Source: Grifola frondosa (Eukaryota; Basidiomycota; Agaricomycetes; Polyporales; Grifolaceae). From it: a DNA stretch of 64,000 nt. Positions 31,690 through 44,086 of this stretch are shown in pieces. The stretch lies in NCBI GenBank assembly GCA_001683735.1, contig LUGG01000006.1:1-64000 (forward strand), in the 5' to 3' direction. The position numbers and the translations under genes were made by a program. The stretch's first letter is position 1. Every line of letters starts with the position of its first letter. The notes beneath the pieces were generated by a model. It searched no databases and was not told where the DNA came from. It was given only the letters and a program-made list of their open reading frames with translations.

Positions 31690-34600
31690 CAGTGCTCACA
31701 CGGGACCAAGCATCATTGCCGCAGGACTGCTCCCTGCCATGGATGATGGGTAATGCGGGAAGGAGTGCATCCGACATTGATGCAGGTGAGCTGCAGACGT
31801 GTGCACAGCAACGAGACAGTGAGGGAGTGCAACTTGGCAGTGATTGGATACCGTTCGCTGTGACTGGGGCAAAAATGGAGCGGTTGGCGTGAGGGAGGGT
31901 TAGAGGTCTGGAAGGAGAAAGATGTTCAGTGCAATGCTTGAGGGTACTGAGATGCATTGAATGGTCACAAAGCATCACCTCAATGTCTTGCGAGCATGAC
32001 ATTAGCGATATGAATGCACTCTGGGTCGCACTCTCCTTGAACTGGGCACTGAGGTTCATCAACACCTGTGCATCTTCTTCTTTCGCCCTTCGCAACTCAG
32101 GCCAACTGGAACTTCGGCAACGGCGACTCCGGGAAGGTCTTGCTGACGGCCACAATCATATATTCAGGGGAGGACAAAAATCAGATCTTGTGTGCGATGT
32201 GTTGCAACATGTGTGAGAAATCAATGTACCCTTCAGAAGAATGGGTGAAGCTGCTGCAACAATTCCAGAAAGTTGACTGTGCCATGGTTGATCTTGCCTT
32301 TGGACTTCAAATTCACAAGGGCCGGCTCCATGAATGCTGCTGTAGGACATGCGGAACTTCAATGGTTGCCCATGGCACATTGTACTGCTCGCTGACATAG
32401 AACCCGGCAAGGGCAGTGACAGCCTGGACTGCCAAAGTCGATCAGCGACGAACTGTGTGAGACGTGTGAGAGTGGCAAACTCATGGCTTTTGGAACCTTG
32501 ACCGAGTAGACCTGTCATCGTGTATTTCCCATCCAATGACCGATGGCATTGATTTCATCAGAATTGACCCTAGGTGCAACAAGCATGAACATCAATAACA
32601 TCATCAAACCAACACGAAAATGTGGAGCTTCCTCTAGCTTCCACTTTCCCCATGTCTTCCATCACGGTGGACATTGTGCGACATGCAAGGTGAAGCTTCT
32701 TCTTTGCATTTATGGTCATGTGGTCCAGGAATGCCCCATACATCCTGCGGAGGGTGTCAGCGCTGCACAGCTCACCAATGTTGTTTCCGAAGAGCAATTT
32801 GGTCTGTGATTAATCAGTGTTGATGATCAGATGGTGTGAACATACGGCAGCACTCACCTTTCACCATGTGACTGACGATGACCAGTCCCAGTCAGGAATC
32901 TGTGTGATCAGGTCCTTCTGATCAAAAACATAGTAAAAAAGGAGCGCGAGCGTGCCAATAGGACAACGAAGCAGGTCCTTATTAGGAAGAACACAGTTGT
33001 AGTCGGGCTTCGATTGCTAGGCTATCAATGAGTGATATTGCAGTGGGAAAAGGGGGGCAACAAAAGGCGGACTCACGCCAGGCTTTGCAACCTTCGTCTC
33101 ATGATATAGGGACAGCACGCTAAAGATGTAGCGGCCAAAACCACTCCAATGACCATCAGCAGTGGTGTAGTCGGGGATAAAGAGCTGATGGGGCTGGATG
33201 CAGGAGAGAAGAAGGGTCACGAGCTCATCACCATGATTGAGAGTCATGCACTGCCACGTCCAACCGAAGTGTGCCTTGATGATTGACTTGAGTGCAGTGC
33301 CACTGAGAGAGAACACAATCAGCCTGGCCGACAAGCACCAATAAATGTCGCGGACACTCACATTGAGATGTTCGGTGAAGATCACCATCTTCACCTGCTC
33401 GAAGTGCTCGGGAAACAGCTGGGAGTCCAATATAGTATTCTCGGTCACGTCGAAGTCTTCCTTGCTACAAATCAAACTGTGGTTAGCCGAAACATGTAGT
33501 CAACGGGCCACCTACGTGAGTTGCAGATGCTGCTGCACCATCATGGCCTTGTAGAAGTCCGTTGCTCAGCTCATCATTGCCGGATGATGCTGCTCGAGCA
33601 TGGGGTCATCATCGCATTGGCGGTGTCGAACCCGTCTGAGCATGGTCATGACCTTTTTGAGGGAGGCCTGTCCATGGGATTAAGCATCTGTCGGTGCTCA
33701 TAACGAATGCATGTATCGCAGATAGCCGACTCGGGGCACCACCTTCAGCCTTTGCATCACCCTTCTTGTTGAAGAGGTCACGCATCACAGCATACTTGAG
33801 GTATTGGATAGTGTGATTGGCATCGATGATGATGTCAGGGATCTCGCCCAACATCAGCATGCTCGGCAACCACCGCTACCCAACTGAGGTGTGAGCGCAA
33901 AGATTGATGCAGTGCAACCAGAGGCTCACCTTCCACAGATGCAGCATGCTCTCTTCGGTCTGTCTTCTGCTCTTTCGCCATGTGCCAAGTATGAAGGCAT
34001 CAACCTGTAGATGATGTTGTCAGCATCAAACAGTGCACAAGCCACGGGCACAATGACTGTTCCACTTACCCAGACTTGAGCCTCTGCAAAACAAGGACAG
34101 TGTCAGTGTGCAAGACATGAGGGAACCACAAGGCCCGACTCACCCAGAGCTTTGGCTGAGAGAGTGCCGCTGACTTCCACAAAGTCATCTTCATTCGGAT
34201 CTCCTGATTCTGAGCTGTCCAACATCTCAGCGTCATCATCTTCCAGTGTCAGGCTGTTACCTCTCGACTTGCACTGGCCAAGGCCATCCAATGTGAGCCC
34301 TATCTGGAACGACTGTCGCAGACCCGCGACATCCATGCTAACATCGATGTTGTCGTCACCATCACCGTCACCCAGAACGGCATCAACATCTGGTGGCTCT
34401 CAGGCTCCGGAGTGAGGTGCTTTGCTGCGGATGTGTCAGTAGTTATGTCGAGAGTGGCGGCATTGATGAAAATGACTCACGGAATATCCAAAGGTGATGG
34501 AGTATGCTCCAAAGAGCTTTGCACCTTGTTGTGGCTCTTAAGACGCGAGACGAGATCTTACTTGTTGCCACCGATGCACAGTTGTCGCTCTTGACACAGG

Positions 34601-34860
34601 TCCTTCAGCATCTTGACCTGCAAGGTATGGCTATGACATCAGGTGAGCACTTTCGAAAGCCTGCAGATGGAATGCTGACATACTACTCTGTGCACTTGGC
34701 AGCACCCACGGTCTGTAGCTTTGAGGGGCAGAAAGAGTCTGCAGGAGGGGGGAGGGCGTCTGCATTCACATGTCAAGCATGAGGGAGCACTGACAGCTGT
34801 GCTCACCTGAGAAATCAGTTCCTCGGTGCTTCTTGCCATGCTTCAACCGTGAGGTGCAGC
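31690..34860 (-). pseudogene. Crypton-like tyrosine recombinase with SAP-like motif, many introns
   Basis: Minus strand, read from 34,860 down: MARSTEELISQ; a SAP-like DNA-binding helix pair (VKMLKDLCQERQLCIGGNK, 34,562-34,617); an acidic exon (LTLEDDDAEMLDSSESGDPN); AFILGTWRKSRRQTEESMLH; EIPDIIIDANHTIQYLKYAV; the core exon (AHFGWTWQCMTLNHGDELVT); LRCPIGTLALLFYYVFDQ; HLACRTM (about 32,690); AIGHWMGNTR (32,521-32,541); and a likely nucleophile tyrosine in VYSVKVPK (about 32,505). Spacing and the H-x-x-R, GHW and Y order fit tyrosine recombinases of Crypton type, which integrate by recombination. Exons are separated by GTGAG/GTAAG...AG introns. Stops, frame changes and probable loss of the H-x-x-R arginine (HLAC) indicate decay. 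The exact 3' end is uncertain. Confidence 0.65.
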
Positions 34861-35227
34861 CTGTGTAGCCCGAAGTGCCATTGGTGGCTTCCCAGCACAG
34901 ATGGGGTCTGTAGAGGACAAAGGACTGTCAGAATTCATCAAGAACAATTGGGAAGTACCATAATTGCCATTTTGGAATGAGTGTCCTGCCGAATCAGGCA
35001 CAGACTGTTCAGAGCGAGTAATAGTAGTGAGATTAAGAAGAACCAGGTCAATGACAGAATCGGGCATTGGGTTATTAGAAGGTGTGAGCGGGACTCCCGT
35101 CGAGCTCATAAGGTAGGACGTGGCAGGAGAGTGAGTGGGAAATTAGGGGTGTGGAGCGCTTGGAGCGCTGTAGCGCTGTGGGTGGGAGAGTGCTATAAAT
35201 GGTAATTATGTGCTTTTCAGGGAGAAA

Positions 35228-35259
35228 GTGAAAATCGCAGTTGCAACTGTGATTTTCAC
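35228..35259. repeat. 32-bp near-perfect palindrome
   Basis: GTGAAAATCGCAGTTG followed at once by CAACTGTGATTTTCAC: two 16-base arms with one mismatch and no loop, in the leader just upstream of the copia fragment. It could form a cruciform or an RNA hairpin. Confidence 0.85.
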
Positions 35260-35332
35260 ACTCAGTTCACACTCCGAAAACTGTGAACACCCATGCAAGA
35301 CTTTGCTTAGGGTTTGTAGTTCTCCTTAGCAG

Positions 35333-35594
35333 CTCAACATGGACTCCAGTGTCTTATTCTATTGAGTGTGCTCCTGACACCCCAGCATTCACTTTTGGCT
35401 CTAATAGATTATGAGCCTCTGATTGCTCCATTTGCACTCTGGTCGATCCCTAGCTCTCCATCTGCCTTCATCATCTCAAGATCGGACTTTCTACATCCTC
35501 CTATCACCCTCTGCTTCACTCAGATCTCTCTTGATCCCCTCTGATCTCTCCTGATCGCTTCCAATCACTGTCTACACCTCTGTTGCTGCTTCCC
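35333..35594 (+). other. Leader of the copia-type element
   Basis: 35,333-35,411 matches the reverse complement of 30,655-30,740. The sequence then becomes pyrimidine-rich up to the gag start. There is no confident 5' LTR directly adjacent. Confidence 0.45.
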
Positions 35595-37115
35595 ATGTCT
35601 TCTGAGTCGACAAATCGCATCAAACCCCTCACCAATGGCACCTACAACCAGTGGAGTGGAGAGATGCGTGCATATCTTCGCAGATTGGGGTATTGGGGGC
35701 TTGTGAGTGGTGCTGAGACGCGTCCACCACCGGATGAGGACATAGAGCGAAGGGAGTGGCTCAAGATGCAGTCTAAAGCAGCTGGTGAGATTTATCTGGC
35801 TGTTGCCCCTGAGCAGAGGACACTGATCCTGTTGCAATGTGGGCTGCTCTCGAGGCTGCCCATGTTCTTCATCGTCCTGGGGCGCGTTTTAACGCCTATG
35901 ACTCCCTCTTCTCCATCCGGAAGCTCGAGGATGAGTCCTTGCAGTCCCTTGTCACCAGGATCGAGGAATCCATGCGCTCCATCCAGAATCTTCGTCCCCC
36001 TGCCTTCACTCTCACCATGCTGGATGATGAGCTCGAGTCTATGGCCATGATTCGAGCCCTTCCTGCTGAGTACTCGAATTTTATCTCTGCCCTCATGCTT
36101 CAGGACAAGCTCGACAAGTCCACCATCTTGCAGGCCTTCCAAACTGAGGAGCTCAACAGAACTCGTCGTTCTGAGCCCTTACCTTCGTCTTCCACTGCCC
36201 TCCTTGCTTCAGCATCCACCGGCCCACGCTCCAAATGCGAATTTTGCGACAGGGAAGGTCACACCCAGGCCCAGTGCTTCAAATTCACTCGAGCAAAGGC
36301 CAAGGCCACTGAACCTCGCAGCAAACAGCGCTCCGAATGTGCCAATAAGGCCCAGGAGTCGACGGACACTCCCTCAGAAGTCAAGGAGTTTGCTGGCAGT
36401 GCAAGGCTTCGTTCTCTTGACCCATCTGATCCTCTCTCACCTCTGCAGCTCGATGCTGACGTCGAATGGATTGCAGACACTGGGGCCACGTCTCATATGA
36501 CACCCCATCGCCACTGGCTTCGCAATTATGCCCCCCTTCGCATTCCCATTTGTCTAGCAGATGATCAAGTGGTCTACTCAGCCAGAGTGGGCTCGGTGGT
36601 CTTTGGGCCGGTTATGGGAGGCAGGGAGGTTCGAGCCGTTGAGTTTAGCCGTGTTCTTCATGTCCCTGCGCTTAGAAACAATCTCCTCTCTGTCCTATTC
36701 CTCACCAAACATCGTGATTTCTTCGTCACCATTGGCAAGGAGCGCATGGACTTCACACACTCGAACCGGACGCTTTTCTGCGCCCCTATCAACGAGCACA
36801 ACACTGCCTATCTTGCCGGCACCACTGTCCCTCTCACGGAATTTGCTCGACTGAGCTCGACATTGCCTCTTGACTTGTCTCTCTGGCATTGACGCTTTGC
36901 CCACCATCATCTTGCAGGTGTCAAGAAGCTTATCAATGATGGTCTAGTCACTGGTATCGATTTGAAGTCGAACACACTGCCGGATCCCATTTGTGAGCCA
37001 TGTCTTTTGGGCAAGATGCATGCCAACCCATTCCCTCCTTCACAGAATCGTCGCTCAGAACACAGATTTCTCATCCACTCTGATGTGTCAGCACTTGGTA
37101 AAGGCTTCAGTTTTG
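35595..37115 (+). pseudogene. Copia-type gag, protease and start of integrase (truncated)
   Basis: Gag begins MSSESTNRIKPLTNGTYNQW and shows the UBN2-type signature. A frameshift near 35,835 leads into a 351-codon frame with gag (FNAYDSLFSIRKLEDESLQS), one zinc knuckle (CEFCDREGHTQAQC), the retroviral-type aspartic protease motif in copia form (WIADTGATSHMT) and the pre-integrase region (LHVPALRNNLLSV). A single stop (36,890-36,892) interrupts the integrase zinc-binding module; after it come RFAHHH and CEPCLLGK, completing its H and C ligands. The copia reading stops near 37,115 and gypsy-type sequence takes over, so integrase core, reverse transcriptase and RNase H of copia type are absent. 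The element cannot move on its own. Confidence 0.9.
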
Positions 37116-37139
37116 CATGAGTGTCCCCGTTTGCTTCAT

Positions 37140-40100
37140 CTTAACAGCACTACTCTCGTTCTGTCACGCCCGGATTCCATCACTCGCTCTGACAGAGTGC
37201 AATGTTCTTCTATGGCTTGGAAGGTCTCATACCTTTCTGCATCTGTCTCATCTCTGCTCTCACCTACACCTTCGTCCAGTATTGGCCCTGATCATCCTGG
37301 ACCGTCTTCGTCCATTTGGAGTAAGCTCATGGCATTGCTTACCCCTGGGCTGCCTCCAGCTCCCTTGCCTACAGTTAATATGTGAACTCTCATCATTACC
37401 GGAAATATGCCCGGACCAGCGAGATGGCTTGTCTTTGGTATCATCCCATTGGTTCTCCCGGTTACAATCTTGCTTCAGTATCTACTTCTTCTGATGCTCC
37501 TCCTTCCTCATATTGTGTGTCTGAGGACTCCCCACTCAATTACATTCCTGAGAAGTATCACGAGTGGGTGGACATCTTCACCATACAAGACTTGAAGGAT
37601 CTCCCGCCACATCATCCTTATGATTGCACTATTGACATTGAGGAGGGGAAGACACTGCCCTTCAGCCCCCTCTATCATTTGTCTCAAGAAGAGCGCACAT
37701 CTTATTTGATTATGCGAAAGCTAACCTCCAAAGAGATTTATTCATAGATCCACATCCTCTGCCACTGCCCCAGTACTCTTTGTCAAGAAGAAGAACAGTG
37801 ATTTGAGACTTTGTGTTGATTATCATGGTTTGAACTCGATGTCGAAGAAGAACCGGTACCCACTTCCTCTTGTCAGTGATCTTCTCGACCACGTGCAAGG
37901 CTGCAAGGTGTTCTCGGTCCTCGACCTCAAGAATCCCTTTAACCATGTGTGCATCTGGACTGGTGACAAGTGGAAGACTGCATTTTGGACTCATCTTGGT
38001 CTCTTCGAGTACATGGTTATGCCCTTTGATCTCACGAACGCTTCCGGAATGTTTTAAGCATTCATTCAAGACAGCCTTCATGATATTCTCGATGTTGTAT
38101 GTGTGGTTTATATTGATGATATTGATGATATTCTTATCTTTTCTCATAATCCTGATGACCACGAACAACATGTCAAGCTTGTTCTTGACTGACTTCGGAA
38201 CACTGGCTTGTTTGCCAATGCGAAGAAGTGCGAGTTTGACAAGTCCGAGGTTGAGTTCCTGGGTTATCTTCTCAGTGCTGATGGCATCAAGATGCACCCA
38301 CAGAAACTTGAGATGATTGCCAATTGGCCTTGTCCACGTTCTGTCAAAGATATTCAATCATTTCTCGGTTTCACTAATTTCTACCATCATTTCATTGACG
38401 GCTATGCTCGTATTGTTCTTCCTTTGAATTCTCTTACTCGGAAAAATTCTCCGTCACCATTTGAGCTCAATTTGGATGCTATTAGTGCATTCGAGTGACT
38501 TAAATGTGCATTTACTTCATCGCCTGTTCTTCGTCATTTTGACCCGGAATTACCTTCAACTCTCTCGACTGATGCTTTTGATTTTGCACTCTCTGGAATT
38601 CTTCATCAGCCAGACCCGCAGGGTTTCTTACACCCAGTTGCTTATTATTCATGCAAATTGTTGCCCGCAGAGATCAATTACAAGATTCATGACAAGGAAC
38701 TTCTCGTTATTGTTGACTCATTTTGCAACATGTGTGCGTGGCTCATTTCAACTCCTACTCCTATAACTGTCATCTCCAACCATATATACATGTCTGCATG
38801 TGTTCTTAATCAGCGACAAGCTCACTGGTCTATTTTTCTCTCCGAATTTAATTTTCATCTTGATTTTGCTCCCAGACTTAAAAATCCTGCTGACGGGCCC
38901 TCCAGACGTCCCGACTTCATGCCTCAAGAGAGGGATGATGTTCTTCATCTCCAGAAACAAATTCTCATCACACCTCTTCATACGGAGCGTCTTTGGCCTA
39001 ATTCGAATTCTAGCGCTTCATCTGATTCTTACTCTGTCTCACACTCTATCTCTGCTTTGACCACTCTTGCCATCGACAACTCGGAATTGCTCGGACGCTT
39101 CAAGACTGTGATTCGTGATGGTTCCGAATGGTGAGATGCGATCACTCAAGGTGATTCGAGTTTTGTTCTTGATGGTAACCTTGTCTTTCATAATGGTCTC
39201 CTTTTTGTTCCCGCTTCCTTGCATTCAGAAATTCTCTATTCTCACCCTGACTTACTCATCTCGGGTCATCTGGGTCATGCACAAACTCTTGCATTCATCT
39301 CCCATGACTACTCCTGGCCTGCTATGTACAAGCCTGTGACGTCTGCGCATGCATCAAGGCTCCCCGCCATAAACCGCATGGCCTTCTACAGCCTCTCAAC
39401 ATTTCCTCTCATCCTTGGACATCCATCTCCATGAATTTCATCGTCAAGCTCCCCATTTTCCATGGCTATGATTCCATCTGGGTTGTCTGCAACCGACTCA
39501 CCCACACCACACACTTCATGCCATGCAATGAGACTCTCAACACATCCGGTCTCGCATGGTTGTTCCTTGACCATATCTTCCATCATCATGGCATTTCTGA
39601 CTCCATTGTCTCTGACCATGGATCAGTCTTCATATTCAAGTTCTGGAAAGAACTCACAACACTCCTTCACATCACCCTTAACTCCTCTACTGCCTACCAT
39701 CCTCACACTGATGGACTCACTGAGTGCATGAACCAAATGATCGAGTCATATGTTCATGCATACTGCTCATACCAGCAGGAGGATTGGGTAGACTACCTTC
39801 CACTCGCTGAGTTCGCTTTCAATAACCATGTTAACTCCTCTATCAATCAAACCCCCTTCTTCGCTAACCTCACCTATCATCCTAACTTTGAGCCTCATCT
39901 CACCAAGCATTCATCTGTTTCTGCCATCGCCAATCTCGCTTCATGCCTCAACTGCCTTCATCATGAACTTCGTGTGAAGTTGAAGTTAGCGCAAGAATGC
40001 CAAGCCTGCTACTTCAATATTCATGTTCTCCCATGCTGAAATTTGTATCTGATCAGCTCATCTGGCTTCTGCAATGCAACGTCAAGATGACATGGCCATT

Positions 40101-40456
40101 CGACAAGCTTGATCATCGTTGCCTAGGTCCCTTTCCCATTGCCCACATCATCTCTGACTCTACCTACCAGCTTCACCTCCCTGCTTATCTCTCATGCCTT
40201 CATCCCATTTTTCATGTTTCTCTCCTCGAGCCTTACTCTGACCCATCCAAATTTCATCTGCATGCACCTCCCGAACCCTTTGATCTTGACGACAGCCCTG
40301 AGCTGACTGTCGCCTCCATTCTTGACTGCCGAAAACTCAGTCAGCACTATGAATACTTCGTTCACTGGAAAGGCCTCTCTGAGTCCGAAGACTCCTGGGT
40401 GCTGCTTTCCGACATCCCCACCACTGCTAATGAACTCCTCGAACACTTTCACTGCT
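37140..40456 (+). pseudogene. Ty3/gypsy chromovirus pol: RT, RNase H, integrase, chromodomain (decayed)
   Basis: From about 37,535 (YIPEKYHEWVDIF) the order is: reverse transcriptase (LRLCVDYHGLNSMSKKNRYP; VFSVLDLKNPF; the active-site box reads YIDDIDDILIFS, with an in-frame three-codon duplication of the usual YxDDILIFS), RNase H (LSTDAFDFALSGILHQ; INYKIHDKELLVIV), integrase zinc region (SGHLGHAQTLAFI), integrase core (IVSDHGSVF; HTDGLTECMNQMIESYV) and a C-terminal chromodomain (YEYFVHWKGLSESEDSW) that in this group guides integration to marked chromatin. The first catalytic aspartate of the integrase appears changed (SMNFIVKLP instead of SMDF-). Stops at about 38,055, 38,188 and 38,495 and several frameshifts confirm decay. 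Gag and protease of gypsy type are missing upstream. Confidence 0.9.
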
Positions 40457-40816
40457 GACATCCTCGCAGTCCTCATCCTCATCAGCTCCTCATTTGACAT
40501 ACTTCGCTGCTCATTACAAAGAGTACTGACACATCACTGATCCACCATGCCCGCTACATCTGCTTCTGCACCCACTGCACCTGTTGTGTCCACTCCTGCC
40601 ACACCCGTGCCCACATCCGTCACATCCTCGGTGCCTGCCACTGTCCTGTGTCCTCGTTCTCCTCCTGTCACCTGCCAAAACCCTCACATCATCTACGAGC
40701 CTCCATCCCAGACCACCACATGTTCTGGCCATGTCGTGCAGCCCCCACAGTGCTATGACCTGCTGCTCCATTGAAGGTCTGCCTCCGGATGCCGCTTGCC
40801 CTTGAAGAGGAGGTGG
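40457..40816 (+). other. Untranslated region and polypurine tract of the gypsy element
   Basis: Proline/threonine-rich reading without a domain, ending in the purine tract GAAGAGGAGGTGG directly before the LTR. The junction GGTGGTGTAATGGCACCACC can form a small hairpin. Confidence 0.6.
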
Positions 40817-41141
40817 TGTAATGGCACCACCGTTACATTACCTATTCCGGCCATTGGTTACTTGATATGGCCTTTGCCTCCCCTAGTCTCGCTCCCAGTC
40901 TGTATGTCCATTGCGGTTTGTATTCTCGTATTGTCGTCAGGACCATGCACTCCAATAGCTCATAATACTTAGTCGCACATGTGCTTATTTGTAGTCCTTG
41001 TCGAATCAATGCCACCTACTTGCCTCTTTGAACCTTTTGTGTGAATCTCTTATCTCGCTCAGTCTCAGATGACGTTCTCACATCACTGAAATATATTTGT
41101 TGCTCGCGCTCTCGCCGTTCCTTGCTCTCGTGGCTGTCACA
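40817..41141 (+). repeat. 3' LTR of the gypsy element
   Basis: 325 bp starting TGTAATGGCACCACC after the polypurine tract and ending GGCTGTCACA. The DNA that follows (AGCCACAATT) is repeat R, interrupted at the position equivalent to 3,017, so the element inserted into repeat R. I found no 5' LTR partner in the window. Confidence 0.7.
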
Positions 41142-42040
41142 AGCCACAATTAGGTATTTTCCTCATATCTCCCCCACTTTCTCATGGATTGTTGTGATGT
41201 TTATTGTATATTGTAGAGCTATATGAGTACTATATCTATAGCACTTTCATATTCTTAAAGCTGTCAGAAAAATCCCTAGCAGGGGGGTATCACATTTCAG
41301 TGTTTGGGATGCAGCATTATCAAATATGCATCAAATAGTAAGATAGAAGATGTTTCTGAGAGCTATATACAATGGTAAATATATACAAAAAAGAGCATAA
41401 AAAAGAGCAACTAAGCAGAAGGATATTGGTATGTCCTGAAGCAAGTACTGGACAGAATCTTTCTGCATAAACATAGCCTTATTAGGACAAAATACACCTT
41501 TCAGAGGGTGCACTTTGCTTCAAATTCTGTTCAATATTCATTGCCCAAATTAGGAGGAATCCCTGCCAGCAAAGTAGGAGGAGATGAAATTTTATCATTG
41601 TTTGTGGCTATCTACTATACATAAAATTAAAGTACATATATGTAGGACTAAGAGGAATGTTAAATGAAGAGAATCCACAAAGTATTGAGGGAGGAGGATG
41701 GGGAGAAATTCTGGTGTGGCTGAGCCTGCACCCACCAGAAATGGTATGTTTTCCGTCACACATTCTGCCAAAATAAATTTATAACATCAAATGGGACATT
41801 AAGGTGACCAAGGAAATAAATGAATCAAGAATTTAGTACAGATTTGAGGGAGGAATCCAGGAAAACATTCTGGTGGAATTGCCCAGAATGGTATGTTTTT
41901 ATTTTACTATCACACAAAGTTATTAATGTATTCTAAATCTCCTAAATGATCGCTTTCAGATGAGCCCAAGATTATAAAATTCCGTGGAGAATTGAGGAAG
42001 CAATATGGAAAAAAACATATGGTGGCTGAAACAAAAACCT
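41142..42040 (+). repeat. Dispersed repeat R, copy 2
   Basis: Near-identical direct copy of 3,017-4,010. It lacks a few tens of bases around 41,425 (the CAGTGTGGCAACTGCC part of copy 1). Confidence 0.8.
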
Positions 42041-43258
42041 ACCAAATGTGGAATGTTTCCGCAACATATGACAAATGTCATAGTACATTCAGAAAGCCTG
42101 ATATACTCTGCATTTGGAAATACCAATATCATACAAACATATCTAAATATGCTTTCATGTATTTTCTTATGGCTGGTAAGCTTACTGGCCACTGAGTACT
42201 ACCTGCTACAGTAGGGCATTGTAATGTGATCTGCAGTAACTAGTGGTGACATTACAATGTTACTACAGGGATGCCTGCTAAAAGATGTATTTTATCCTAA
42301 TAAGGCAGTGTTTACTGTGGAACATTTGGTCTGGTATCCACTTTACAACACACAGAACAGTATTCAGATGTGGCTGAAATATTTCCTGCATCCTTTCTGA
42401 ATGGAATTTGCCCCTAATTTCAAGCAGAATTTTGTGGCATTTTTTATGTATTTGAGTATTTTTATGAGCCACACATCATGCTTATAAAGATAACCCCATA
42501 TGGTAGAATCCTTATCAGCTGCCTCTGTAGATATATACAATTGTTCTACTACATGAAATGTAATTAAAGATCAGATTGCAAGATATGATGGAGGTATATT
42601 ATGGCTTCAACAAAGCCCATGATTATAAAATATATGAGGAACTGGGGGAGGTATTGAGGAATCAGCATATTTGTGCCTGATTCATCATACAGTATTGAGA
42701 CTTCAGCCACAATTGGGTATTCTCCTCACATCTTTCCCACTTCCTCATGGATTCTTGTGATATTTGTTGTATATTGTAGGTATATATGACTACTATATAT
42801 TTGGCACTCTTTATATTTTTAAAGCTGTCAGAAATTTACCTAGCGGGGTATCACATTTCAGTGTTTGGAATGCAGTATTATCAATTGTGCCTCAAACAAT
42901 AGGAAGAAGACTGATCTGATAGGGGGATACAATGAAAAATGTATACAAAAAAGTATACAAAAAAGGAGCACCTGGATGGAAGAATATTTGGTGATCAGTG
43001 TGGCAACTACCACCCAAGGTTGTTGTGTGTCTCCTTTAATCTGGGGTGCACAGGGAGTCCAACACTAATAGTCAAACCAGGCATGACCAGGTGGCTTAGG
43101 CCCACCACAGCTTGCTGCCAAGAAACTCACATTTTTTGCACAGGAAATGCTAAGAAGGCTATGAAAGGTGTTTGGAATAAGGGTTTGAGATAGTGAGATG
43201 TGCAAAAAAGCAGAATGATTAAGGATAGCATGCTGGTCAAAGAGAAAAGCATTGAGGA
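42041..43258. repeat. Diverged repeat R-related DNA
   Basis: About 42,360-42,550 resembles 2,690-2,880, and 42,690-43,040 resembles the first 330 bp of repeat R (CAGCCACAATTGGGTATT...). Around 42,200-42,270 a short imperfect inverted repeat (TAGTAACATTGTAATGTCAC type) occurs. No gene. Confidence 0.55.
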
Positions 43259-44086
43259 GTTACTAATGGTACACGCATTAAATTTAATCATATAATTAAT
43301 CTGAATGAAGATACAGAGGCATACAGATTGTGTGGAATTATATACTTTGATGATTTCCACTTTACATCCAGAATCATTGAGGCAGATGGTAAGACTTGGT
43401 ATAATGACAGTGTGGAATTAGGCAGAAGGTCAAAATTCCAAGGAAAAATTGATGACATGGAATGCAGCAAAACTTAGTAGAGCTAAAAAGAGAAAGAGTA
43501 GTGTAGCTATATATACTAAGTTGTAAGATTCAATGTTAATGACTCCAAATTTGTATATTGTATCATATCAAGCTTCTGTAAATACTAATGTATTAGTTGA
43601 ACCTACATGTTTCAATTTATAAATGTCGATGATTCATACTATAATTTTACAATTACTTATTTATAATGTAGAACAAATGAATTAAATAATTTAGATAATA
43701 AGTTTGGTACTTTGTAAAGGCAGGCATCTTGTGAGGACAGTAAGTGGAGATTATCTATAATATATTAGAATAAATATAACTTAAATAATAATAAAATTAA
43801 TATTCAATTGCCTTGTAAAAATGCTAACATGTTAGTTAAATCCACATGCTTCAATATATATATGTGAATGATCTGTACTATATTTCTACTTATTTATAAC
43901 ATATAATGAATTAATTGATAATCAATAATTTAAATCATGAGTTTAGCACTCTACAAAGATAGATATATTGTCGGGAGGGTTATATATAATATTTTAGAAT
44001 AAACAAAAAATAAAATAATTATAAAGTTAATCATCTTTCTCATCAATCATACCTGCCATGTGAAGCAATGGCCCTCTAAAACCAAG
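43259..44086 (+). mobile_element. Truncated Helitron copy (protease C-terminus plus 3' tail)
   Basis: Begins in the last 80 codons of the Helitron protein (LNEDTEAYRLCGIIYFDDFH; WYNDSVELGRRSKFQG) and continues through the post-stop sequence and AT-rich tail units to the same 3' end: stem-loop, CTCTAAAACCAAG (ending 44,086), T. Everything upstream is missing. This third copy of the 3' end helps define the terminus. The domain has GDF changed to DDF and NDG to NDS. Confidence 0.8.

Noticed and set aside
37710..38357. 215-codon minus-strand ORF
   Set aside because: Lies antisense to clear gypsy reverse-transcriptase motifs on the plus strand, so it is a shadow.
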